A stretch of 64,000 nt of DNA from Nymphaea colorata (lineage: Eukaryota > Streptophyta > Magnoliopsida > Nymphaeales > Nymphaeaceae): positions 35,871,706 through 35,935,705 of the forward strand of contig NC_045139.1 in the NCBI RefSeq assembly GCF_008831285.2, in the 5' to 3' direction. Below are positions 38,345-50,315 of the stretch, one piece after another; positions within the stretch are counted from its first letter, which is position 1; each line of letters starts with the position of its first letter. Made by a program: the position numbers and the translations under genes. Below the pieces are notes generated by a model. The model searched no databases. It was not told the origin of the DNA and saw only the letters and a program-made list of their open reading frames with translations.

Positions 38345-39190
38345 AATAGCTTATCCTCTTCTTCCTCTTATTCAAGTTTATTCTTCGTTTGGGGGTTTAG
38401 GCTCTTCATGCTCACTCTGCTCTTGATGTTGACCATGCTCTTGTTGTTGACCGTGCTTTTCTTTTATATTATCATTCATATCTTTCATATAACTTAATAT
38501 TTTAGCTAAGAGCTTTAAAAGCATAATCATAAATTCAACAATAAAGGTATACCAAATATTACCTAGATCCGTTAACACAAAACAAACAATAAGTTTTAAT
38601 AAAAAAACTAAAGCTCTCGCAGAATTGATAGGATTAGTACGACAAAAGTTCACACTCAGTGCCTCATCCTTTTTTGGCGCAGAACTCAATGCCCTCCAAA
38701 CAGTAGAAAAAACCAGTAACACCTGTGCAGAATATCCAATGGAGTAGAAATACAAAAAAAAATGAGATCGCTTGTATTACCATGACAAACTAATGAACAA
38801 TTATAAGTTTTTGCTCCAACGTCTTCGAAAAAAAGAACAGAGCAAAAATTCGTCAAATAATCGACATGCAGTAATATTTGTAAAGACGGACGGGAGATAA
38901 GGGTTTAGGGAGAGATCAATTGCATCTCGCATGAAAAAAGGAGAAAAGAAGGTCGTATCAAGGTACCACCATGCCATTCTTAGCACGCGTCAGAGATTCT
39001 TTGCACGCTGAGACAATCATCCATACGACATCGTGCTCTGTTACAAAAGTGTTGTTCGGTTCGGTAGTGGAAGATCGTATGAGATGCAAAGTCTCTCAGG
39101 AATAGGAACTGCTTGCAATTGGGTGGTACGGTGGCTTGCCCTTCTTTGGCAAGTGATCCCCATGCCGGACAGCCTCCCGAACATTGCTGG
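38345..39190 (-). pseudogene. Array unit 6, promoter-proximal, with leader ORF and complete C-terminal tail
   Basis: Two open pieces. The first, 39041-39184 (47 codons), starts MFGRLSGMGITCQRRASHRT; it is Arg/Ser-rich without acidic residues for its first ~29 residues, resembling a mitochondrial targeting leader. The second, 38378-38755 (125 codons), holds IGYSAQVLLVFSTVW, KKDEALSVNFCRT, a third span, LGNIWYTFIVEFMIMLLKLL and a charged tail with KHGQQQEHGQHQEQSEHEE. A ~31-bp deletion near 38866 removes part of the first hydrophobic segment. I do not recognise the protein. It is the only unit with unique upstream sequence on its 5' side, so it may be the founder, but the two pieces are not joined in one frame as the DNA stands. 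Confidence 0.5.
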
Positions 39191-40563
39191 AATTTTGCAG
39201 GGGGTTTCCTCGACCCTTAGCTTTGAAGTGGAGGCTTTGTAGAGACCTGTGCCTCGACAAAGAGGTTTGGGGTGGAGGGTTTCAGGAGTTGAGTTAGCGA
39301 GAGAGAAAGAGATAGAGAGGGGACATAACGAGACTCACCTCAATGGGATAGAATGAAAGGAAATAAGGTAAGTCAGGGAGAACCAACATACATGAATATT
39401 AGGTCGGAAAAAAAGAAAACAAGAAGTGTAGAAAGTTGATTGGGTGAGGAAAAGAGCCCTAAAAGAGAAAAGATGAAAGGATGAGAGGCTAAAGGCAAAA
39501 CCTAGGAATAAGAAGAGAAAAATTATAAAATATTATTAACAAGAGGAAACGGCCATATTATTAGGACTTGGACTTTTAGTATGCTATCTTATGTGCATAA
39601 CTTGATGCAAGTTCTTCTTAAAAACACTCCTCCAAATAGTTCATTTATAAGAGAACCAAATGCATCTTGTTTGTCCACACGCAGCTTCTATTGACCGCAA
39701 GTGATCACTAATGCAAATAGTACCTTTTCCATTTGCAATCATCTTGGTTTACAAAAATAGTAGTTACCTTTAGTCCACTAGTTTCTTGTCATTGAAGAAA
39801 AGAGAATAAAACTGAACTTGATATTGAGAAACTTGTCTCTTAGCACCCCATTTTACAGGCCAAGAATGTTTATTTTACAACAGAATATTAATTAGGGTTA
39901 GTTTAAATACAGCTCTTAGTGCTTTAAATACAATGTCCCTCGTCTTCACCATATCAACGTCTACATGTTTCCCCGACTCATCCAGTTTTTCTCAAATGAT
40001 TTTGAACGAAAAAAACTTATTTCTTTATTCATGTTCTGAGATGCTCAACTGACATATCTAAGGACATTGATTGCATTCGGTTAAGATATCCGATCAAGTT
40101 TCAAAAAAGTCCTACATGAAAAACAAAAAAAAATCCAACTGAGAATTGAGATTGAATTGAATGCGTAAATATATGATAAATTGGATACAATAAATCATAC
40201 AATCTTTATTCTACCCCGACCTAGTAACTCGGGCTATATATAACGTCACCTGGTCCAGAGCAGAATATATAGCTTGGAGTCATGGCCCTGGGCACCCGAG
40301 TTTTGGACCGGATGCATAAGATTTGACCCGGGATGTTGGCCCAGGCTGCCCAACCCGACGTAGCGGTCGTGCCCGCATGTTGCTTTTTTCTTCTAATCTT
40401 CTTGAACATTTTTGTTTTTCTCTTATATTCATTAAGCAATTCTAAGAGCATAAACACACATCCTAATTCGAGTCAAAAGTATCGATCCGAGAACCGTATC
40501 GCCCTTTAAGTTGTACAAAGACCAAAACGACTACGGGCTGGTGATCGTCAAAGGTCAATAATG

Positions 40564-40643
<80 letters not shown>

Positions 40644-41652
40644 AGAGAGAGAGAGAGAGATTAGTAGAAACGAGACACCCAAGTCAGAGAGAAAAACAGG
40701 ACTCTTTAATTTCTGGTTAAAAAAATAATTTACTAAAATGTAAACATCTTAATGTATTTATAAAAATTATTTTAATATAAAACATGCTTTTATTCAAGTT
40801 TTCTTATGAAAAAAGTATATTTTTTTATTATCAAAATGTTGATGCTATGTGGACTATTCAATTTTTTTATTATAAAAACACAATTAAGGCCTAACAAAAC
40901 ATCCACTTAATATATGTTTTGCATTAACATATTATTATCATCATATCAATGAGGTTACTTTTTAAAAAAAGAAAACATTTTAAATAGTAAAATTAAAGCC
41001 TACATGACCATTCCCCCGGCCGAGCTGGTCACCACTTAATGCAAACCCTACATATATTTAGGTACATTCGTAGAACCTTGTAACGTAGTGTTTCATGAAT
41101 CTAACGAAAATTTTAAAGCAAAATAATTGACTAGTAACAATTTGTTACGACTGTTCAACAGCTCGTTAAGGGTGTCACCCTGCATGCCCCTAGTAAAGAT
41201 TGGAAGCTGGTTACATGCACCTTTTGGTAAACAAGAAATTACACACTAGAGCATATAACGACCAAAATACCCTAGTTCAGTAAAAAGGATAAATTTTTGT
41301 GAGGACAAAAGTGGTAATGAAAAAAGTTAAAAGACCAAAAAAGTCATTTTTCAAAAATTACCAACATGCCCTTCGTTCACTCATTTTTGTAGGATAGAAG
41401 GTGGCATTGGGCTGCCTTTGATAACTTAGAAAGTAAATTGATTAGTTAACTTGGAAGAACAAGCCTTCCACTCTCTTTAAATTGTCCAAAAGAATAAAAG
41501 AATGAAGGGAAGTTTGGTGTTTCACTTTTTGTTCAAACTTTGTTGAGCTTGGAATTGTATAATGAACAGATAAGAATCTGCCATATACAGTGACGGAGCT
41601 AGAAAATTTGGTTGGAGGGGCACTCATTTAAAATTACTCATATTGGTTGGGC

Positions 41653-41688
<36 letters not shown>

Positions 41689-42757
41689 AATAAACGTTTA
41701 AAGATACCCATTTAGAAATAAAGAAATTTTAAGTGACTGGTGTGGGCAGTTGCCCACACCAATCACCATGTGGCTCCCCCACTGGCCAGATCCTGGAAAA
41801 TTACCTGCTTAATTCTGGAACAGCACCGTCCACCACCACTTTGCCGGTAGACGATGCGAATGCAGCCGGAACGAGCTGCGCACCCTCGAGTGGAAACTAA
41901 AGAATGAGCCGTAGTACTCTCTAGCTCACTCAATCAAACACCTTATGTTCCGTGGACCTGTGGATTCGCCGTTAGCTCTAGAACACGTGACAGCAGGGTT
42001 ATGAGGGAGGGAAATTCAAGCTACATAGAATATTAGCTCTATTACATGATGTACTCAACCTGCACTGTGGAACTCTTCTAATGAAAAAGTTTGTTTCGGA
42101 GTTTTTGCTCTCTCTTTTACTCATATACATAATGCACACACACATACACACATTTGTGAACTTAATTTCAAGTATTATTGACATTGTTTTTCATAAATAC
42201 AATACATGCAAAATGCAAAGATCTACAAGATTCCCTAAACTGAGATCAACATCAGGTATCTAAATTTGACTTTATGAGGTTTTACAAAGTAACAATCATA
42301 GCCATTTCATCTCATATATAATCATATTTTTATCCACACATCCGATTTTATTTATCCCTTGTTTCACATATTTTCATTCATTTTTCATATTTTGGCTTTC
42401 ATCATGAATTTGGTGTGTGTGTGTATATATATATATATAAGAACTGAAATCAGCATATAGCTAGATGGCTAAATATTTAAAACTCATCTTGAGAACACCA
42501 AAACGGTCCTAAACGCACTATAAACCATTGTTATACCATAAATTATTACTAATGTTTTGGACTTTGTGTTTTTAACAACGACAAGGGTGACTCCTGCTAC
42601 TTAGGGTCATTTGATTCATGGTGATAGACGGTGAATAGGAAAACAAACAAAAAAAAAATGATGGGTATTTTCATCATTTAGTATTAGCTCATATTTTTTT
42701 TCTTTGTTTTTCTCTCAATCATTCATCACGATTGATGAAATAACTCTCATAAATAAG

Positions 42758-42799
<42 letters not shown>

Positions 42800-43663
42800 G
42801 AAAAAACAAAATGAACAAGATGAAAACATAACACTTTAAAGAGGAAGGGAGAAAGTTACTGGCACGGATGTCAATAGATCTGATTTGATATTAGAACAGA
42901 TGCCAAATAGGATATAATCTTAACCATATATGTTCTTGAAATTTTGAATTTGAATACAAAGGAATAAAAAAGACTGTGCTATATCTGGATATGAATTAGG
43001 ATTTTAATCCAAATCCGATTTTTAAATTCACGTATGCATGTGAATCCGACTTTTAAATTGAAACAGAACTGCATGTTAAGACCGGACTTTCAAAATGTGT
43101 GCATGAGAGATATAGGATATTCACTTAAGACTAAATCTTATCTGAACCCAAATGTGATCGGGTATTTATTTAAGTTTGAATTTAATATTGTTTCTTAAAT
43201 CCGAGTTTATCTAATTTCTTGATCGAACTACAATTTATTTATTTTTTACATGTCCAATTTTTTTAAAAGCAATTTAGTTTGGTTTCGGAAGTTGAGCAGT
43301 CTTTCGTAGAACGTCTTAAAGATGAGTGCCTAAAAGAAATATGGTTTTCTTGGAACTCTTTTTGGACAAAAAGATTCCGAAGCTATATATTAAATCCGAC
43401 CATACCTCGGGTCCGGAATTTGGGTCAGATCTCTTTTATTTTATTTCGAAACACAACAAAACCCTATTCGTTCGGGTTTGGGTCGGATTTGGGTCTGAGT
43501 TAAATACTCGATCGGATCTGTGGCGAAAAACCCGAACCCTGTCTGGCCCGATACGGATTGGAAATGGGTCTCGCCAATCTTCTACCCGTCCACGTCCATA
43601 CGGCAGAGAAAAGAGGTTCCCTGGTCGTGGCGTCGTTGTTTTCTCTGAACCGACCTCCAAGCG
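39191..43663. other. Intergenic, repeat-rich
   Basis: 39.2-39.4 kb is a possible promoter or leader for the minus-strand array. A long (TA)n/(GA)n tract lies at 40566-40660, (TA)n at 41658-41686, 42430-42439 and 42760-42796. 41590-41790 resembles a common plant repeat (gtgacggagctagaaa, ggggcactc; then an imperfect inverted motif gtgggcagttgcccacacc). 42860-43290 is a degenerate repeat rich in tccgattt / gaatccgac motifs, similar to that at 4.96-5.37 kb. No gene seen. Confidence 0.5.
40566..40660. repeat. Long (TA)n-(GA)n microsatellite
   Basis: About 75 bases of alternating AT followed by about 20 of AG. One of the longest uninterrupted AT tracts in the window. Confidence 0.95.
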
Positions 43664-43718
43664 ATGGCAGGCGCAGAGAAAAACCAATTCTTCGATCTTC
43701 TCACACACCTCCTGCAGA

Positions 43719-43780
<62 letters not shown>

Positions 43781-45967
43781 AATGATGATGATAGTGATAG
43801 AAACTTTGATGATCCTTCAATTTCTATTATTTAAATGGTAAATATTAGGATTCTTAGAAGTTGGTTTCCTTTGTCCTTCAAATTCGTTCGGTATTGTTTG
43901 GCGTATTCAGGGAGCCGCTGATTGATGGCTCATGAACCCTAGCAACTGCTGATCGATGAAATTAATCCCTAGGGTCATCCTTGGGAATAGCAACAATCCC
44001 CAATGAGTGATACTGCCGTGTCATTTAATATAAGTGTTTAAATAATTGTCCGTGTCTTCAATTACAAGAGAACATGTATCTGGTTTGTGGAAATCTGGAA
44101 TGCCTTGCTCGTGGAGTTATTGCGTCGCTTGTTTAAGCAATTAGTGTATCAGCAATTTCAGATGTTCTTCTCCTGCATTTGGGTAATCTCTCAGAATGGT
44201 TCACATGGAAGAATCCACGTTTTTATGGGGTCATACAATGTCAAATTATCATGAGTTCATTGCATGACTAAGCAGTGATCAGAAAACTGAAATGTCTGCG
44301 CCTTTGCATAAGAAATTGTGTCTCTCGAATAATTCTTATATGAGCTGAAGAATTCGTGGTTGTAAGGAGGCCACACAGTGTTAATTTTTTCGTCAATTCA
44401 CCATGACAAAGAAGTGAAGGCTAACGAGTTCACCATTGTGAAAAGTTGCTAACCATTAGCTTGCCCGTTCTCTGTATGCTTCATAGAAAATTAGATCGTT
44501 ATAGCACATCTGAGTAACTTTATTAGTGTATGCAGTTTTTTTTTTTTTTTGGAAGGACATTGTCTAATTCAGATAATGAGCCTCATCTATCTAAATTATC
44601 TGAGGGCACCTTGTGTCCAGATTTGACTGTCTTGTTGACTATTTCATCTAAGCTTGCTTTTTCCTTTTAAACTGTCTTCTAGATGGGAATTTGCCTTTTA
44701 TGTATCATTTTTGTGAATCCTACACAATCAGATATTTCACACAAAAGAGACATAATGGAAGGTTATCCATGTTATTCATATACCTCACACATAAGGTCCG
44801 TGTGTAAGCTAAGACTCTAAAGATACATCCAGCAGCCTCTTGTTTTTTCAAAGACTATTCTCCTTCGCGTAGTCTCCCCCTTTTATGTTCCTCCTCATTG
44901 AGTTACATGAGCCATTTCCCTTGATCTGGCTGGCAGTAGTTGAAGATACATTTCAGCTATTGCAACTAATGCAATTCATTTACAGTTGTTAGAGAGTGAA
45001 CTCTAAGGGGGATGCCCTCTATGCTGCTTGTTGCAGATTTGCAGATTTTTTATATTGCCAGCTAGTTGCAGAATGGTCTCTGTTGCTCTTAGCACGTGAG
45101 GAAATATAATTTTTCCCTTGTGTCCTGTTCTTACTCATATTTAATCTCTATTCCTAATAACTTATTTCTAGCTTTCTCTTTCGTAATATTATAATTTTTA
45201 ACCAAAAAAGTGCAAGAAGATTTTTTTAGGTTATGCTAAATACATGTAACACCTTGTGCCACAAACACTGAAGATTGGAGCTTGTAGATTTGGGGGCATT
45301 ATAGGCTTAATCCAAGCTTGTTGATTGTTAATTACTGGAATCTTGAAACTAAAGTAAAAATTAGTTGACTTGTTTAATTTAAACCATTAGGACTTTGAGC
45401 AATGATTGGCAACTCAGGTTCAATTGGTAAGTTATTATTACTAAATGTGGGGTGGTGATGCCTTCTTGTATTTTGAACTGTCCGAGACGTTGCTTTGTGA
45501 TTTTTCTACTATTTGTAACATGGGTTTGACCATCTACGTTGCAGGTGGAGGCAGAAAGTAATCAAGAAGAAGTTGAACTACGAGCCAAAATAGAAGCTCT
45601 TGGTGAAGAGGTTACAAAAGTGCCATCTAAATCAGCTGCTGAGCTTGACGAAGTGCGCACAATATTCATATCCAATGGCTAAGAATTATTAGCAAAACTT
45701 TTAAGGTCAATTTAGTCTACTGAACATTCTTTACCTTAAACTTTGTAGTTGGAGATAGCCAGGCAGCTGGATAACTTGTCTGCTAAGTTGAACCATGTCG
45801 ACGCAATGATTTCTTCAGCCATGGCTGCAGACCCAGATGTTCAGACTCTACTACAGAGCACTTCCGACTTGTGGATGCCTGTTATCACTGCTACCTCATC
45901 CGAAAGGCGTACACTGGCAGACACTATCAGCTACACAAATGCAGAGGAAGCTCCCACCAACAAATAG
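43664..45967 (+). CDS. Conserved-looking 127-aa acidic helical protein, three exons, function unknown
   Basis: Exons 43664-43720, 45545-45652 and 45749-45967 join in frame: MAGAEKNQFFDLLTHLLQK, then VEAESNQEEVELRAKIEALG..., then LEIARQLDNLSAKLNHVDAM to a TAG at 45965. It has no signal peptide or membrane segment. Heptad-like spacing of Leu/Ile between residues ~35 and 85 suggests a coiled coil, followed by a conserved-looking SSAMAADPDVQTLL and DLWMPVITA. I recall similar short plant proteins of about 110-130 residues but cannot name a family, so no function is given. Exon 1 ends at a donor whose intron begins directly with a CT microsatellite (see findings); intron 1 is 1824 bp, intron 2 is 96 bp. 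The open splice structure and amino-acid pattern make it a real gene. Confidence 0.8.
43721..43781. repeat. (CT)n-(GT)n microsatellite at the first intron's 5' end
   Basis: The intron begins GTCTCTCT and continues as CT repeats to about 43770, then five GT dinucleotides. The splice donor and the microsatellite are the same bases. Confidence 0.9.
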
Positions 45968-48210
45968 TATGACCAATGGTATTTGTTTGACATATGCCAA
46001 TTTGGCTTTCCTCTGTGATACCTAGGTCATCTTAATCGCTTGCATGATTTCTAATTTCTACATCTCTTACGTTGCTGGCATCTTATTCTCTGACCGTGAC
46101 TGTCCGCCTATTTTGTTCCAATTGGCCCTTTAAGAGTTATAGGTTTATACCTTGTAAAACTGTTAAATTATAAGTTTATAATTGGTTGTCATGCATTTTC
46201 TCCTTTATTTATAACAGGATTCACATGCTTATGTGACTGTCATTATTCCCTTTTATGAGCTCCCATCAACTTTATATGTAATATAAAAAACAATTTTCAC
46301 ATTGTTAAATGCGAACAAGTTACAGAGAACCTGGTAGGACGGTCCCTAAGGCACTGCAAACTATACAACAAATCAAAGATATTCATGTACTCATATGCAA
46401 GTAAATGAGTCTGAGAAGTCCAATGCACCTGCTGATGTTACCTGAACACGCCCAAGATAGGGTTTGTGAAGGTAAAATATAGGCTGTCGCCTGCGCAGGA
46501 AAGAAGGGGTGGGGGTCTGTATGTGTTTACCTAATTTGGTACCTATAGATTAAACCTCAAATTCTACCCCCTCCAATTTTAAATCAGGCACTTTGCTTGT
46601 GCAAAAATAACATAAAATGAGAATCTCAAACATGGGTTCTGGTTTGATGAACTGTAGATTTTAGTGGGAATCCTTGGCTGCATCAACAAAAAACATGCCG
46701 TTCAATCTAAAAACCAAGGTAATCAAACGCCTCCTTTTAAGTTTTAACTATTTGTTTCATCTTTTTCTTCTTTTCATTAAGATGTTAAAGAATTGCAAAT
46801 GTGTCTCGAAGAGCATAGCATAGCTAGGTGAGGCAGTATACACATGGACAGTGCATCTTTGCGTCAATTCCCATCTGCTATTGCCCTATGCCACAAAATG
46901 GTGAGAATGCTCCATAAAGCTGACGGCAGCCAGCTATCCGCTCAAGCCTCAACGCAGCCCAAAACCCTGAAAAGAGAAAGAATGCTAAACCCTCGAACCT
47001 TTATTATGGGCGGTATATTGTCAACCTCTCATTTGCGCAGATATAATCAGATATAATCAGTTTTCTATTCGATTTAAAAAAGGCTTAAAGGAAAAGCATC
47101 CATCCACCAACATCTAACGTCTCCAAGCCAAGCATGCCCACCTTAATCTTGACATTTATCTTCACCCTGAACCAAAGAACCTAGTGTTTTCTTGGTTCAG
47201 GCCAAAACAATGAATTTTAAGTGAAAACAAGATTGCGATCACCGCTCCCTGAAATAATCGAACTCAAAAAAGAGAGAATGGAATTCAGTGAGTAAATAAT
47301 ATCTTATGTATGGAAGAACCCCACTGAAAAAGGCTACTCTTACAATTTTCGATGTCGTCTCTTCAAAAATACACACATTCACATATAGAAAGGGAAGAGT
47401 GATCAGCAAGATAGAACTTACGTGTTTCTTACAGTTACATATTTTAATTAAAAAAGTAACAGGCGTTTTGACCAATCGGTACGGCGATAGTTATATATTT
47501 TTAATTAATCATATATATAAAATCAACAACAAAAAATAACATAAATATAAAAAAGATGCCATTGTTGCATGGAAGGAGGAAGAGGCGTTACTGCAGGACA
47601 CCGTGGCATTGGTTTAAACGAAGGGTTTGAACTACAAGCAGCATTTTTTACGTTTCATTTCAAGCTTTTTATTTGTTTTTAACTTTTCTTTTTCAATTTA
47701 AAATGTTCAAAAGATGGCCGACATGGATATGGGACGATACCACCAATGGCACATAAAATGTTTCTAAAGGAGTCATCGGCAAGGCACCAAAATGAGTAGT
47801 AATTATAGCAGCACAAATGTACCAAATACTCCATGCGGCAAAACTGTAGAATTTAGCTAATGGTGCTTAAGTTTCAGATAAGTTGCCAAAAAAGGAAAAA
47901 AATAGAATCCTCAAGAAGTATTGCTCCAGAAATGCTCAAATCTTTTCATTATTCATGAACAGGGGAAAAAAGAGATAACCAAATCATATATATCATATAC
48001 CAGCTAAAGCATGGCTCAAAAAATGATTACATTGGAAAGTAGTCCTCTTGAAGCTTATATTGATAGCAGTTGAGGTCTCTGATGGTTTGCTTTGCTCAAA
48101 AAAGCATCTAGTATTAGTGGCTGTACATGTAATGCTCGAATTTGCACAAAGATTAATCAACAAAGACAAACTTGCAGAAGGCTAACCAAACGCAATCTGC
48201 ATGGCAATCA
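45968..48210. other. Intergenic between two convergent genes
   Basis: Lies between the 3' ends of the plus-strand 127-aa gene and the minus-strand FAS1 gene, and so must hold both 3' UTRs. The segment 47.2-47.55 kb is AT-rich and open on both strands without coding character. No repeat, RNA or extra exon recognised. Confidence 0.5.
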
Positions 48211-50276
48211 TCACAGTGCATCTGATACAGTGCGAGGGTTTCCAAGCACAGTATTAGTTTTTTCACACGGCTGTAGAGGGGATCCCATGGTATTTGCAAA
48301 TTCACCTTCTGGTGGCAAACATCGCTTCTTGAAAAAAGTAGCAATTCCCTTTGATCTCATAAAATGTTTTTCTGTGAAAAGGGACAGATAAGTTTCAGTA
48401 TACTCCAAGCTTTAGCATACCAATGGGGGACAATTGCTTACAAATCATACCTGGAGATGCTGATAACCCAAGCTTATCCAAGATATCTTTCTTAACCTGT
48501 AAGCAAAAGCAATGTCTAAGCCCCCTATTAATATATCTAGCAGGAAAAAAAAACATAAATATGGAGTCGGAATCCAACCTGCCAGCGGTTGTCAGAAAAT
48601 TCTGATATCTCCTTCACCTTACTTCGCAAGTGTACCTTCGGCACAGAAGGGAACTTCTTTTGCAGGGATTCAATCACCTTATTGATGCCATGGGAATGAG
48701 ATTGGATTGAGGATACCTAAATTTTGCAAGACAAGCGGGTCAGAAAGAGAACCAAATCCATCAGGAGAAAATGCTCCTTTCAAGTCTTTCGCTGATCCAC
48801 TAGCAGTTTGATATCACATGAGAAGACATATTATTTTGACATCGACTACATGTAAATGTTAGAATGTAAGGCTTGCTATATTTGCAGAAAATATCAGCAA
48901 AGTAGGTGTATCACTTCAGTGGAGAACAAGTCAACTGGGATAACATGTTCATATGCTGTTCCACCTAGTTGGATCAATTCATTAAAATAGACCACCCAAC
49001 AAACTAATAGGACCAGTGTGCTGGAACTATAAAGACTAATCCCCTTCCCAGCAACAAAATACTCTCAAAGTGTAAAAAAAGTGATGCAGACAATGTTTGG
49101 CGATGTTTAGAAAATTTATAAGTAAAAACCCAAATAGTTTTCAGATAAAACATCAAGCAAACTTCAACAATGAAATAATAGGCTTACAATTTCAGGCAAA
49201 TCAGATTCTTGTAAAGAATTGGCGACAGCAGCATAATTATTGTTATTGCCCAGCATATTAGGAGTACATGTATCTTCACATCTTTCCCAATTGGTTGTTA
49301 TGTCGATTGAAATGCCTTCAGTCATCGGCCGCATGCTAAGAGCTTGTAGGCAGATCTGTTCTAGCCTCTGCGTGCCATTAACTTCAGCGGTCATCAACAC
49401 ATCCTTCTCATGCATTAGATTTAGTATTATCAAGGGCTGATTCTTCCCAAGAGCATGATCGGTTAAACCAGAAAGGTACTTTTGCTGCTTCAATAATGCA
49501 TTAATATCTCCTCTTTCTGCCTCAATTTTCCTGGTGGTTGAAATTTTAGACTCATCTTCTGAGTTGTCAAGCTCCAGTTCATCGACATATACTCCCTGCA
49601 CAGCACAGAAAAGACCCCTCACATAAGAAGCAAGTTCAATACACAATAATGAAATGGACTATGTCCTCAATGTATTACAGGACTAGGAAATCATGCAATG
49701 AACAATTGACCAGCTCAGGCACCGCTGTGCATTGACCATGCCGAGTGCATCCTACACAGACCAACCTTATTTGGTCCCTTTTTCGACTCAATTCAAATTC
49801 AAAAGAGTCCAACCTTGTTGAATTTGGAGGATCTCATTTAAGGAAAAAAACGTAAATATAAAACAGGCTCATCCTTCCTCCTGTTTCTCAATTCCCTGCA
49901 TCTTCAACTTTGTCTCCAATCCATTATGCATTCCAGCATTGGTTGACTTCAGTTTTCTGGCCTCAGGTTTTCAGCATTGTCACAGAAAATGAGTTTTTTT
50001 TTTTTTTTTTGAAAAAACACATACAATACGCGGAAAATAAGTAAGCAGTATAAAATGGCAATTAGACACGTCTTTTAAAAAAACACCAGAAAATGAAAAA
50101 CATGAAAAACCATGTATTATACGTGTTTTTTTGTTACATTTTGTAGTACTTTTTATTAGTTTTTATTTTTTAAAAATTTGCAAAGAGTTTCCCAAGATAT
50201 ACAACTTTGCAGTATTAAACCCAAGAAATTCCTTGAGGTAATACCCATACACGATCTATATGACAATGGTTTCTAG

Positions 50277-50315
<39 letters not shown>

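Larger units (their letters stand above)
34226..39190 (-). repeat. Six-copy head-to-tail array of a ~0.8-kb gene-like unit
   Basis: Two landmarks recur six times in the same order. The first is the stretch around attcttcac..ggtttaggctcttgatg, at about 34256, 35088, 35886, 36742, 37577 and 38377. The second is tatgagactcgaagcctctcagg, at about 34956, 35755, 36610, 37451, 38237 and 39078. Spacing is 790-860 bp. On the minus strand each unit reads in order: a short basic leader (RRASHH..., PERL), a region starting MRDAIAPSPNPYL, a hydrophobic part (HKPIIVHQFPRVIHL, then FFSIGYAAQVLLVFSTVW), a conserved APKKYEALSVNFYRT, another hydrophobic stretch, and a charged Gln/His/Glu tail. Different units are broken by different indels, so most are pseudogene-like. 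Confidence 0.85.

Noticed and set aside
43326-43841. 171-codon open frame over the start of the 127-aa gene
   Set aside because: It reads through the true first exon in the wrong frame and continues into the CT microsatellite; the spliced MAGAEKNQFF frame is better supported.
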